Positions 1 to 6,466 are shown, numbered from the stretch's first letter. The stretch: DNA of 9,012 nucleotides from Patescibacteria group bacterium (GCA_018829245.1 JAHJUH010000055.1:1-9012); one strand, 5' to 3'. The notes: generated from the sequence alone by a model not told the origin. A program made the numbers and translations.

Positions 1-383
1 TATTCATAAGATCCATTTCCTGGATCAGTTGGAACAGAAGACATATAATTAGGCTCTAAAGATGAATCTACGGCTGCCCAATTATTACTGCCGCTAGTCC
101 CAGGATAGCCAGTACTAGCATTATCATCATAATACATTTCTAAACCTAAAGCTACTTGCCTTAAATCAGCTAATCGCCTAACATCGCGCGCTTTCATTCT
201 AGCTGTATTCAAAGAAACCAAAACCATAGTTGATAAAAGGCCAATAATAGTAACAACTACCAATAACTCAATTAAAGTAAACCCCTCACTTTTTTGGAAT
301 TTTTTGTATATTTGTTGCCCCGCGCTCTTTTCTAAAAAGTGAGGGGTAAATCCAATATTTTGTTTATTTGAAAAATCTAACAT
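1..383 (-). CDS. Type IV pilin-like protein, partial (C-terminus outside window)
   Basis: This is a class III prepilin whose end runs off base 1; about 127 residues are visible. The start at 383 is preceded by a well-spaced AAAGGA. A long basic leader of 34 residues ends at Gly34, followed by the processing motif G|FTLIELLVV with Glu39 at mature position +5. A hydrophobic helix (about residues 35-57) follows, then a charged region and a Tyr/Asp-rich globular start. Prepilin peptidase would cut after Gly34 and the mature protein would join the pilus fibre or a minor-pilin tip. It is the last visible gene of the operon, 38 bp after pilC. The leader contains an in-frame 65 bp palindromic insertion (282-346) shared almost base for base with the pilin at 3250-3738, while the rest of the two proteins differs considerably. 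Whether it is a major or minor pilin cannot be told from the sequence. Confidence 0.9.
   Translation of the reverse strand, partial: MLDFSNKQNIGFTPHFLEKSAGQQIYKKFQKSEGFTLIELLVVVTIIGLLSTMVLVSLNTARMKARDVRRLADLRQVALGLEMYYDDNASTGYPGTSGSNNWAAVDSSLEPNYMSSVPTDPGNGSYE
282..346. repeat. In-frame palindromic element in pilin leader, copy 1
   Basis: This perfect inverted repeat has arms CCCCTCACTTTTT (282-294) and AAAAAGTGAGGGG (334-346) around a 39 bp centre, and lies inside the pilin leader codons. It is flanked by the direct repeat TAAA (278-281 and 347-350; GTAAA if one arm base is counted), which looks like a target-site duplication of the GGNTTTAC codons of the Gly-Phe-Thr motif. Element plus duplication add 69 bp, exactly 23 codons. 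The surrounding 277-353 matches 3647-3723 at 76 of 77 positions. It encodes the hydrophilic, basic stretch at about residues 13-34 (HFLEKSAGQQIYKKFQ). Confidence 0.85.
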
Positions 384-421
384 TTTATTCCTTTGTTTAA
401 TAAACCACAATACGACCTTTT

Positions 422-1627
422 TTATAAACCTCCAGCTAAATTATAAATTGGCATAAATACAGCAAAAATCAAAATACTGACACCTAAACCTAATCCAATA
501 ATTAGAATAGGTTCAATTAACTGGCTAAGATTATCAACCACATTTTCTATTTCCTTATTATAAAAACTAGTTAATTTTTCTAAAATTTCTTCTAATCTTC
601 CTGTTTTTTCTCCAGTTTTAAGCATTTGGCAAAATAAAGAAGGAAATTCATCATATTGTTCAAAAACAGAACTTATACTTTTACCTGATTTTACTTCATC
701 TCTTGCTTTAAAAATAATTTCTTGAAAAATAACATTATCAATAACCTCTCCAGCAACACTCAGGCTTTGAATAATTGAAACTCCGCCTTTGAATAAAGCG
801 CTTAAACTATCAGCTAACTGCGCTAAGTAAGCTTTTTGAATAATCTTGCCAAAAATAGGAATCTTTAATTTAAATTTATCCCAATAAATTCTTCCCTGTT
901 TTGTTTTTTTGTATTGCCATACACCATAGCCAATACCTAATAAAATCAATAAAATTATCCATCCCTTAGTTCTAATAAAATCACTTGTCCAAATAACAAA
1001 TCTAGTTGATAAAGGCAATTCTTGTCCAGCTTCAATTAAAGTAGCAGTCAAACTAGGAATAACCATAACTAAAATCAAAACTCCAACCACTAAGAAAGCA
1101 CTTAGGATAAAAAGAGGATAAATCATAGCTCCTCTTACCCTAGTCATAAGGTAATAATCTCTTTCTAAACTATCAGCTAAATAAACTAAACTTTCTTGAA
1201 GCTGGCCAGCAACTTCGCCTGTTTTAATAAGATTTATAGTAAAAAAAGAAAATGCTTTTGGGTGATTATCTAATGCCTTTGAAAAAGACATGCCTCCATT
1301 AACATCATTAGCAACCTTTGTAATAATCTCCCTAAAATAATGGTTCTCTGCTTGTTTTCCTAATGTTTTTAAAGATTGAACTAAAGGAATATCTGCTCCA
1401 ACTAAAATAGACATTTGTCTGAAAAATATAAAAACTTCCTTTTTTTTAACTCGTTCAAAAAGTTTAATATTCTTAGCTAAAAAAAATACACTTTCAACTG
1501 CTTCAAGTTTAACAACTATTAAATCATGGCCTTGAAGAGTTTCTAAGGCTGCTGATTTATCAGGAGCTTCTACTGTTCCTGATTGAGTTTTTCCTTGCTG
1601 ATTTCTAACTAAATAATTAAATTTCAT
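422..1627 (-). CDS. pilC: Type IV pilus inner-membrane platform protein PilC (GspF family)
   Basis: PilC is the cytoplasmic-membrane platform on which the PilB and PilT motors act. The 401 residues match the usual family length. The N-terminus MKFNYLVRNQQGKTQSGTVEA is typical. Two T2SSF/GspF repeats are visible, at about residues 68-190 and 270-393. Each has the conserved TGExxGxL signature (TGEVAGQL at 136-143, TGEKTGRL at 338-345). Predicted membrane segments are about 167-190, 222-239 and 372-394. It starts immediately after the pilT stop: the pilT TAA is embedded in TAAGGAGTATG, so the two genes are likely translationally coupled. The SD-to-ATG spacing is only 1 nt, which is unusually short. 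No disruption is seen. Confidence 0.96.
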   Translation of the reverse strand: MKFNYLVRNQQGKTQSGTVEAPDKSAALETLQGHDLIVVKLEAVESVFFLAKNIKLFERVKKKEVFIFFRQMSILVGADIPLVQSLKTLGKQAENHYFREIITKVANDVNGGMSFSKALDNHPKAFSFFTINLIKTGEVAGQLQESLVYLADSLERDYYLMTRVRGAMIYPLFILSAFLVVGVLILVMVIPSLTATLIEAGQELPLSTRFVIWTSDFIRTKGWIILLILLGIGYGVWQYKKTKQGRIYWDKFKLKIPIFGKIIQKAYLAQLADSLSALFKGGVSIIQSLSVAGEVIDNVIFQEIIFKARDEVKSGKSISSVFEQYDEFPSLFCQMLKTGEKTGRLEEILEKLTSFYNKEIENVVDNLSQLIEPILIIGLGLGVSILIFAVFMPIYNLAGGL

Positions 1628-1635
1628 ACTCCTTA
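1628..1635 (-). promoter_or_regulatory. Shine-Dalgarno of pilC overlapping the pilT stop, 1-nt spacing
   Basis: On the minus strand the sequence reads TAAGGAGTATG. It contains the pilT stop (TAA), AAGGAG, one T, then the pilC ATG. Normal spacing is about 5-9 nt. The same GGAGTATG context occurs at the comF start, where it is supplied by the end of a repeat element. Confidence 0.5.
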
Positions 1636-2709
1636 TTTCTTCAATAACATTTTAAATTCTGAAAGATTGGTTGACCACAATTTTGCATCTTCTAAAGAAA
1701 CTAATTTGCGATTAACTAAATCAACCAAAGAACGATTCAATGAAATCATTCCTTCATTTGAACTAGTTTCAATAATCATGTCTATCTGATGGGTCTTGCC
1801 TTCCCTAATTAAATTTCTAATAGCTGAATTAGCAATCATCAATTCAACAGCATTAATTACTCCTCCTTTTAAACAAGGCAGCAATCTGCGGGATAAAATT
1901 CCTAAAATAGTTGCTGATAATTGCATCCTAATCTGATTTTGCTGATGAGGAGGAAAACTATCAATAATTCTATCAATAGTTTGAGCAGCTGTATTTGTAT
2001 GTAAAGTAGTTAAAACCAAATGACCGGTCTCTGCTGCTGTTACAGCACTGCTAATAGTTTCTGGATCGCGCATTTCACCAATCATAATAACATCTGGATC
2101 CTGACGAAGAACTTCGCGTAATCCCCTATGAAAATTCTGAACATCACTGCCTACTTCTCGCTGATCAATAATACATTTATCTTCAATAAATAAATATTCT
2201 ACTGGATCCTCAATAGTTATTACGTGCTCTTGGCGAGTATGATTTATCTCATTAACCAAAGCAGCTAAAGCAGCTGATTTACCATGACCAGAAGGTCCAA
2301 CTACCAAGAAAAATCCTTGAGGAACTTTAATAATATCATAAAGAATTTCTGGAAGATTCAATTCTTTAATATCTCTAATCTTGGTTGGAATTAAACGCAA
2401 GGCAATGCTAATTTTATTTAATTGAAAATAAACATTAACCCTAAAACGCGCTTTGTTTTTATGATCAAAAGATAAATCAATATCTCTTTGGCTTAAAAAT
2501 TGCTCTTTTCGCTCTTCTGGAATAAGAATAAAAGCTAATTCCTGTATGTCTTTACTGGTTAATGCCGATTCTTTTTCTAAGGCAGATAACTTGCCATTGC
2601 TTCTGACCATTGGGGGACGACCAGGAGAAAAATGAACATCAGTTACTTTTTTCTCTATAGCTAAATCTAATATTTTTTCGAGCCTTAACTTATATTGTTC
2701 AATATCCAT
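1633..2709 (-). CDS. pilT: Type IV pilus retraction ATPase PilT
   Basis: PilT is a hexameric secretion-superfamily ATPase that powers pilus depolymerisation (twitching, DNA uptake). The 358 residues match the family. Visible motifs are Walker A GPSGHGKS (138-145), Asp box ITIEDPVEY (164-172), Walker B DPDVIMIGE (204-212), His box GHLVLTTLHT (229-238), and the PilT-specific AIRNLIREGKTHQ (296-308), which separates it from PilB. The His in the Walker A loop (usually Ser or Thr at that place) is a minor variation. The start at 2709 gives the canonical N-terminus. The native ribosome site appears to have been pushed about 140 nt upstream by the inverted-repeat element 2710-2845, leaving only ACAGGGT directly before the ATG. 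It lies between the receiver gene and pilC. Confidence 0.95.
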   Translation of the reverse strand: MDIEQYKLRLEKILDLAIEKKVTDVHFSPGRPPMVRSNGKLSALEKESALTSKDIQELAFILIPEERKEQFLSQRDIDLSFDHKNKARFRVNVYFQLNKISIALRLIPTKIRDIKELNLPEILYDIIKVPQGFFLVVGPSGHGKSAALAALVNEINHTRQEHVITIEDPVEYLFIEDKCIIDQREVGSDVQNFHRGLREVLRQDPDVIMIGEMRDPETISSAVTAAETGHLVLTTLHTNTAAQTIDRIIDSFPPHQQNQIRMQLSATILGILSRRLLPCLKGGVINAVELMIANSAIRNLIREGKTHQIDMIIETSSNEGMISLNRSLVDLVNRKLVSLEDAKLWSTNLSEFKMLLKK

Positions 2710-2845
2710 ACCCTGTAGAAGAATTTTGAATTTAAATTAACTATTTGTTAATAAATAATCCAAAACTCTTTTTTATTTACTTGATTATCATTAATACCCC
2801 GTTTTTCTTTTCGCCAAAGGCGAATTTCAAAATTTCTCTACGGGG
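2710..2845 (-). mobile_element. MITE-like inverted-repeat element, copy A (upstream of pilT)
   Basis: This 136 bp element has terminal inverted repeats ACCCTGTAGAAGAATTTTGA (2710-2729) and TCAAAATTTCTCTACGGGG (2827-2845). It is flanked on both sides by CAT (2707-2709 and 2846-2848), that is, ATG on the minus strand. The outer ATG is the pilT start. The element fills the whole receiver-pilT gap, and without it the gap would be two bases (TAAGCATG). The interior is AT-rich, encodes nothing family-like, and shares little with the other two copies. An extra internal CCCCGT (2797-2802 on the plus strand) can pair with the right arm ACGGGG, giving an alternative short hairpin. No transposase is visible, so mobility is inferred from copy number, end structure and apparent duplication. 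Confidence 0.8.
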
Positions 2846-2848
2846 CAT
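2777..2848 (-). other. Short upstream ORF entering element A (MPRREILK...)
   Basis: The ATG on the upstream flank of element A keeps a good Shine-Dalgarno (AGGAG, 2856-2860, 7 nt spacing). It opens a 23-codon frame beginning MPRREILK and ending at TAA 2777-2779. The frame reads through the terminal repeat. The comparable frame at element C also begins MPRREIL. It is most likely an accidental by-product of insertion into a start codon, but a ribosome would be expected to load here. It is not offered as a functional protein. Confidence 0.35.
2810..2824. repeat. Small hairpin inside element A
   Basis: TTCGCC-AAA-GGCGAA is a 6 bp perfect stem with a 3-base loop. It is the most GC-rich spot of the element interior. 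There is no following U-run on the minus strand, so it is not a convincing intrinsic terminator. Confidence 0.5.
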
Positions 2849-2850
2849 GC

Positions 2851-3225
2851 TTATTCTCCTTTTGAAAGTATTTCTTTAACTTTGGCTACAACAGCTGTCG
2901 GCGTAAAATGAGCTTTAATAATATATTCATTTGCCCCTAAAGACATTCCCTTTTCAACTTCACTGTTTTGGCCAAGATTAGTCAAAAGAACAATAGGAAT
3001 ATTTTTAAATTTTGAATCACTTTTAATTTTTTTTAATATTTCAAATCCATCCATTTTAGGCAAAACAATATCTAAAAGTATTAAATCAGGAATAAATTCT
3101 TTGACTTTAGCCAATCCAGCTTCCCCATCAATAGCTACTTCAACCTCAAAATTGTTTTTAGAAAACTTAGCTACATACATTTCACTAAGAAAAGGATCGT
3201 CTTCAATGATAAGTATTTTTTTCAT
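2851..3225 (-). CDS. Single-domain response regulator (CheY-like receiver)
   Basis: This 124-residue protein consists only of a receiver domain. It has the acidic pocket E8-D9-D10, the phospho-acceptor Asp52 in LILLDIVLPKMDG, the switch Thr82 (LLTN) and the conserved Lys104 (YIIKA). There is no DNA-binding or enzymatic output domain, so it would act by protein contact, as CheY or PilG/PilH do. Its place between a pilin and pilT suggests that it modulates pilus motor activity. This is inferred from context. No partner histidine kinase is in the window. The start has AAGGAA (3235-3240) with 9 nt spacing, 24 bp after the pilin stop. The stop was originally two bases before the pilT ATG, before element A was inserted. 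Confidence 0.93.
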   Translation of the reverse strand: MKKILIIEDDPFLSEMYVAKFSKNNFEVEVAIDGEAGLAKVKEFIPDLILLDIVLPKMDGFEILKKIKSDSKFKNIPIVLLTNLGQNSEVEKGMSLGANEYIIKAHFTPTAVVAKVKEILSKGE

Positions 3226-3249
3226 AATATTAAATTCCTTTCAATTAAA

Positions 3250-3738
3250 TTAAGGTCCTTCTATATTCAATCCTTGAGATCTATCTGGAATTGAATTTGT
3301 TTCTAAATAGTATTCTAACTCATAATCTGTTTGATTATCAAGTGACTCGTACTTATATTTATAATCCCCTTCATTATTTGGATCAACTGGAACGCCCCGC
3401 ATTATTCCATTACTAATTAATGCCTGTGACAAAACATCAGTTGTTCCATTAATCTCAATTTTTACTCCTCCAGAATCAGGATAAGCTTGATTATCATTAT
3501 GATACATTGTTAATCCAATCATAATAGATTTAATATCATTCACCCTGCGACTATCTTTACTTTTAGCTCTAATACTGCCAACTCCAATCAAAACAATTGA
3601 AGCTAAAAGACCGATTATGGCAATAACTACTAAAAGCTCAATTAATGTAAACCCCTCACTTTTTTGGAATTTTTTGTATATTTGTTGCCCCGCGCTCTTT
3701 TCTAAAAAGTGAGGGGCAAATCCTTTGTTTTTTTTCAT
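3250..3738 (-). CDS. Type IV pilin (prepilin-type, class III motif)
   Basis: This is a complete 162-residue prepilin. The leader of 29 residues ends at Gly29, followed by FTLIELLVVIAIIGLLASIV with Glu34 at mature +5. The hydrophobic helix spans about residues 30-52, then a charged helix (RAKSKDSRRVNDIKSIM) and a small Tyr/Asn/Asp-rich C-terminal domain with no cysteine pair. Prepilin peptidase would cut after Gly29. Its position directly after pilB, well inside the operon, fits a major pilin, but this is not proven. Without the insertion the N-terminus would be the ordinary MKKNKGFTLIELL. The inserted 23 residues (PHFLEKSAG...) come from a palindromic element also present in the other pilin. 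The start codon directly abuts element B, so its own Shine-Dalgarno now lies about 150 nt upstream. Confidence 0.94.
   Translation of the reverse strand: MKKNKGFAPHFLEKSAGQQIYKKFQKSEGFTLIELLVVIAIIGLLASIVLIGVGSIRAKSKDSRRVNDIKSIMIGLTMYHNDNQAYPDSGGVKIEINGTTDVLSQALISNGIMRGVPVDPNNEGDYKYKYESLDNQTDYELEYYLETNSIPDRSQGLNIEGP
3652..3716. repeat. In-frame palindromic element in pilin leader, copy 2
   Basis: This is the same 65 bp palindrome as 282-346, with identical arms (CCCCTCACTTTTT at 3652-3664, AAAAAGTGAGGGG at 3704-3716) and identical centre. Identity extends over 3647-3723 with a single difference (C at 3717 versus T at 347). The flanking duplication is slightly decayed here (TAAA versus CAAA), which changes Thr to Ala in the residual GFT/GFA copy. 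The net gain is 23 codons, in frame. Confidence 0.85.
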
Positions 3739-3880
3739 ACCCCGTAGAAGAATTTTGACATCTTAAACTTTAAAATATCAAACTTCTTATGATTTAATCT
3801 TGTTTTGTTAATTTATATCCCCATAAATTATTTTTAAATTTTTCTTTTAGAAAAATTAGGTCAAAATTTCTCTACGGGGT
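3739..3880 (-). mobile_element. MITE-like inverted-repeat element, copy B (between pilB and pilin)
   Basis: This is the most intact copy, 142 bp, with ends ACCCCGTAGAAGAATTTTGA (3739-3758) and TCAAAATTTCTCTACGGGGT (3861-3880). CAT flanks both sides (3736-3738, 3881-3883). The outer ATG starts the pilin. The inner one overlaps the pilB stop as ATGA, the usual coupled arrangement. Upstream of the inner ATG, AAGGAG (3894-3899) with 10 nt spacing looks like the original pilin ribosome site. The interior is AT-rich and unlike copies A and C. The upstream ATG here reads only Met-Thr-Pro-stop. Confidence 0.82.
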
Positions 3881-5529
3881 CATATATTTTGATCTCCTTC
3901 AACCTTTTTAATCATTTCTTCAAAAGAAATGATTCCTTGAAGAACTTTTTTAATTCCATCTTGTTTCATTGTAATCATGCCTTGTCTTTTAAATTCTTCC
4001 TCTATTTTTATTTCAGTTGCTTCCTTATTAATAATTTCTTCTAATTGAGAAGTCATTTTTAGCATTTCATAAAGAGCAATTCTTCCTTTAGTTCCTTTTT
4101 CTCCACAAGTTTTACAACCAACTGTCTGATATATCTTAAACGGCTCTTGCCAAGAAAATTCTTTTCTTTGTTCAGGACTTAATTTATCTATTTCATCTTT
4201 AATAATTTGGGTTATTTGAGCTGAAGCAATTACTTCTTTCTTACAGTCTGAGCAAAGCCGTCTTATTAATCGTTGAGCAATAGCCAAATTTAAAGAAGAA
4301 GGCAAAAGAAATTGTTCAATTTCCATATCAATTAAACGAGGAACAACTCCTAGAACATTATTAGTATGTAAAGTAGAAAGAAGAATATGACCTGTTAAAG
4401 CAGCATGAATAGCTAAACCAGCTGTTTCCTTATCTCTTATTTCTCCCACCATAATAATATCTGGATCTTGTCTGAGAATATGACGCAAACCTGAAGCAAA
4501 AGTATATTCTATTTCCGGCCTAACCTGAGATTGATTAATTCCTTTTACAAAATATTCAACTGGATCTTCCAAGCTGACAATATTAACAGATTCCTGATTA
4601 AGCTTATTTAAAATTGAATAAAGAGTTGTTGTTTTACCAGAACCAGTCGGGCCAGTTATTAAAATCATGCCAAAAAGATTTTCAATGCTTGTTTCTAATA
4701 ATTTTAAATTATCTCCTTGAAGTCCTAAATCCTCAAAAGATTTTATGCCAGATGTTGAATCTAAAACTCTTAAAACTACTTTCTCTCCATTAGAAACTGG
4801 AAACGTAGAAACTCTAAAATCAATTTGATTCCCGTCAATTACCGCATGAAATCGGCCATCCTGAGGAACTCTCGTTTCATCAATCTTTAAATCAGAAAGT
4901 ATTTTAATTCTAGAAATAATAGACAACTGAATCTCTTTTGGAAGAATAAGGCTGGTATAAAGAACCCCATCAACTCTAAAACGAACTTTAACTTCATTTC
5001 CAACTGGTTCAATATGAACATCAGAAGCCTTTCCTTCAATAGCATGTTTTAAAATAACAGCCACTATTTTAGTAACTGGCGTATCAGTAATAATCTTTTG
5101 AGTTGCCTCTTCTGTTGCTCTTTCCTTTCTCTTAATTAATTTAATTTTCTCTTCTGATTCTAATTCTTTTTCTAATTCATAAAGCGCCTCTTTTACTTCT
5201 CCACGAAAAGTCCGATACTGTTTTAAAATATTTTTTAAACCATTTTCATCAATAGCAAATATTTTTGTTTCTAAACCGCTTCTTTGAGTAATAAATCTTA
5301 GAGCTTCTTTGGCTTTAAGATTATCAGGACTAAGCATTCCTACCTCTAAAACATTTTTTTGTTTGTTAATAGGAACAAATTTATAGAAAATAGCTGCTTC
5401 TTCAGGAATTTCTTTTAAAACATCTACTGGAATATTTTCATTAGACAAATCTACAAAAGGAAATTTTGATATATTCTTATTTATTTCAGATATTTCTACT
5501 TTTAAATTGTCTTTTTTTTTAACCTCCAT
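3880..5529 (-). CDS. pilB: Type IV pilus assembly ATPase PilB (GspE family)
   Basis: PilB is the extension motor that drives pilin polymerisation. The 549 residues are a typical length. It has a GspE N-terminal-like region (about 20-105), a charged helical linker (110-145), then the ATPase core. Motifs are Walker A GPTGSGKT (293-300), Asp box VSLEDPVEY (318-326), Walker B DPDIIMVGE (355-363), His box GHILLSTLHT (380-389), and a zinc-binding tetracysteine typical of PilB/GspE: Cys426, Cys429, Cys472 and Cys475 (CSDC ... CKTC). The start at 5529 has AGGA three bases upstream. It ends in TGA, the only TGA stop among the pilus genes, overlapping a residual ATG as ATGA, directly at the border of element B. 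Confidence 0.97.
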   Translation of the reverse strand: MEVKKKDNLKVEISEINKNISKFPFVDLSNENIPVDVLKEIPEEAAIFYKFVPINKQKNVLEVGMLSPDNLKAKEALRFITQRSGLETKIFAIDENGLKNILKQYRTFRGEVKEALYELEKELESEEKIKLIKRKERATEEATQKIITDTPVTKIVAVILKHAIEGKASDVHIEPVGNEVKVRFRVDGVLYTSLILPKEIQLSIISRIKILSDLKIDETRVPQDGRFHAVIDGNQIDFRVSTFPVSNGEKVVLRVLDSTSGIKSFEDLGLQGDNLKLLETSIENLFGMILITGPTGSGKTTTLYSILNKLNQESVNIVSLEDPVEYFVKGINQSQVRPEIEYTFASGLRHILRQDPDIIMVGEIRDKETAGLAIHAALTGHILLSTLHTNNVLGVVPRLIDMEIEQFLLPSSLNLAIAQRLIRRLCSDCKKEVIASAQITQIIKDEIDKLSPEQRKEFSWQEPFKIYQTVGCKTCGEKGTKGRIALYEMLKMTSQLEEIINKEATEIKIEEEFKRQGMITMKQDGIKKVLQGIISFEEMIKKVEGDQNI

Positions 5530-5536
5530 TGATCCT

Positions 5537-5549
5537 AAGGTCTGACCTT
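5537..5549. repeat. Short palindrome AAGGTC-T-GACCTT before pilB
   Basis: This is a 6 bp perfect inverted repeat with a one-base centre in the 23 bp gap between the small membrane protein and pilB. Its core AGGTC-N-GACCT matches both ends of the larger palindrome inside comF (8858-8920). It may be an end remnant of that repeat family or a coincidence, and it lies just upstream of the pilB ribosome site. Confidence 0.45.
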
Positions 5550-5552
5550 TAT

Positions 5553-5888
5553 TTAATTAGATGAAAACGGATTTTTATTTCCTTTTGAATCTATTTCTAA
5601 AGGCCATTCACTATAAATCTTTAAATCTTGGAAAGAAGATTTTTTTAAAAAACTAATATTAAAATCAATCTTCTTAATAGCTCTTTCTGTAGAAGATATA
5701 TTTTTACTGGTTAATAATAAGTCTGATTCTGTAGGAACTGAACTTGAAGACGGCAAAGAATCCCAAAAGCCAAAATACAGAATAACAAAAGCTGCTATAA
5801 CAATAACAATAAAAACAATTAACAATGTTCGTTGTTTTTTTTCCTGTGGAAAAGAAATAGAATTTTTAAAAGGAAGTTTAAAAGCCAT
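5553..5888 (-). CDS. Small single-pass membrane protein in the PilP position of the pilus operon
   Basis: This 111-residue protein has a short basic cytoplasmic N-terminus (to about residue 21), one strong membrane helix (about 22-43: LLIVFIVIVIAAFVILYFGF), a Ser-rich linker, and a small exported domain ending in a NPFSSN tail. It follows pilO with two bases between stop and start. By position it would be the PilP-like partner of the PilM/N/O alignment complex, but it is much shorter than classical PilP and has no lipobox cysteine. That role is inferred from position only. The C-terminal Trp-Pro-Leu and Asn-Pro-Phe residues look like conserved anchoring points, which alignment would test. No clear Shine-Dalgarno is seen, so coupling to pilO translation is likely. 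Confidence 0.8.
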   Translation of the reverse strand: MAFKLPFKNSISFPQEKKQRTLLIVFIVIVIAAFVILYFGFWDSLPSSSSVPTESDLLLTSKNISSTERAIKKIDFNISFLKKSSFQDLKIYSEWPLEIDSKGNKNPFSSN

Positions 5889-5890
5889 AA

Positions 5891-6460
5891 TTATTTGATA
5901 TAATAAACCTTTGCTTTTACATTAAATTCAAAAACATTTAAAGTAGCTGACGGATCACTTTTGCTCGTAAAAGGAGTAAAATTAATTGAATATACATCAA
6001 TAGCCCTAACGCTATTTTCCAATGCTTTTAAATAATTTTTAAAAGCATCATAAGAACCATTAACTTTTACATTTGCGGTGAAATAAAACAGCTTATCAGA
6101 ATCTTGAACAGTTTCTTCAGAAGTGGTTTTCTTTTTTTCGATTTCTTCAAAACTTATTGAATCTAATAATAATCCATTGCTTGAAGCTAATGATTCAAAT
6201 TGAACTAATAGAAAAGGAATATCTTTTTCATTAGGCAATGCTAAAAAAAGCTTATCTGCTTCCTTTCCTATTTCTTGATAGCTTTGATTAAGTTCTTCTG
6301 TTTTTAACAAAAGTTCTTCTAACTTAGCTAAATAATCTTCGCTTTGGGATATATCTTTTTTTAAATTTTTAACAGAAGACCAAAGAGAATTTGCAAAAAC
6401 AAATATTAAAACCACGCCTATTAATAAACTGATTAAACTAATAATGATTTTTTGATTCAT
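5891..6460 (-). CDS. pilO: PilO-like pilus alignment-complex protein
   Basis: This 189-residue bitopic protein has a membrane helix at about residues 5-23, then a coiled coil (about 29-70), then a segment beginning ALPNEKDIPFLLVQFESLA (74-92), the usual PilO entry into its ferredoxin-like domain, with beta-rich sequence to the end. PilO pairs with PilN and couples the cytoplasmic PilM ring to the rest of the machine. It lies 6 bp after pilN and 2 bp before the next gene. There is no recognisable Shine-Dalgarno before the ATG, so coupling from pilN is the simplest explanation. Assignment rests on architecture and order more than on strong sequence signatures. Confidence 0.87.
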   Translation of the reverse strand: MNQKIIISLISLLIGVVLIFVFANSLWSSVKNLKKDISQSEDYLAKLEELLLKTEELNQSYQEIGKEADKLFLALPNEKDIPFLLVQFESLASSNGLLLDSISFEEIEKKKTTSEETVQDSDKLFYFTANVKVNGSYDAFKNYLKALENSVRAIDVYSINFTPFTSKSDPSATLNVFEFNVKAKVYYIK

Positions 6461-6466
6461 ATAAAT

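Noticed and set aside
2710..2845. Elements A, B and C as intrinsic transcription terminators
   Set aside because: The stems are long and AT-rich with no U-tract following the downstream arm, and they lie within an operon directly before start codons. Termination there would cut off essential pilus genes.
2710..3880. Repeated CCCCGTAG/CTACGGGG motifs as a CRISPR array
   Set aside because: Copies come in inverted pairs at gene boundaries, separated by whole genes, not as evenly spaced direct repeats, and no cas gene is present.
3880..3882. Possible recoded UGA (as glycine, known in some CPR lineages)
   Set aside because: pilB ends at a normal length at this TGA, and all other genes are uninterrupted under the standard code. 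Read-through would only add a few residues of repeat-element sequence.
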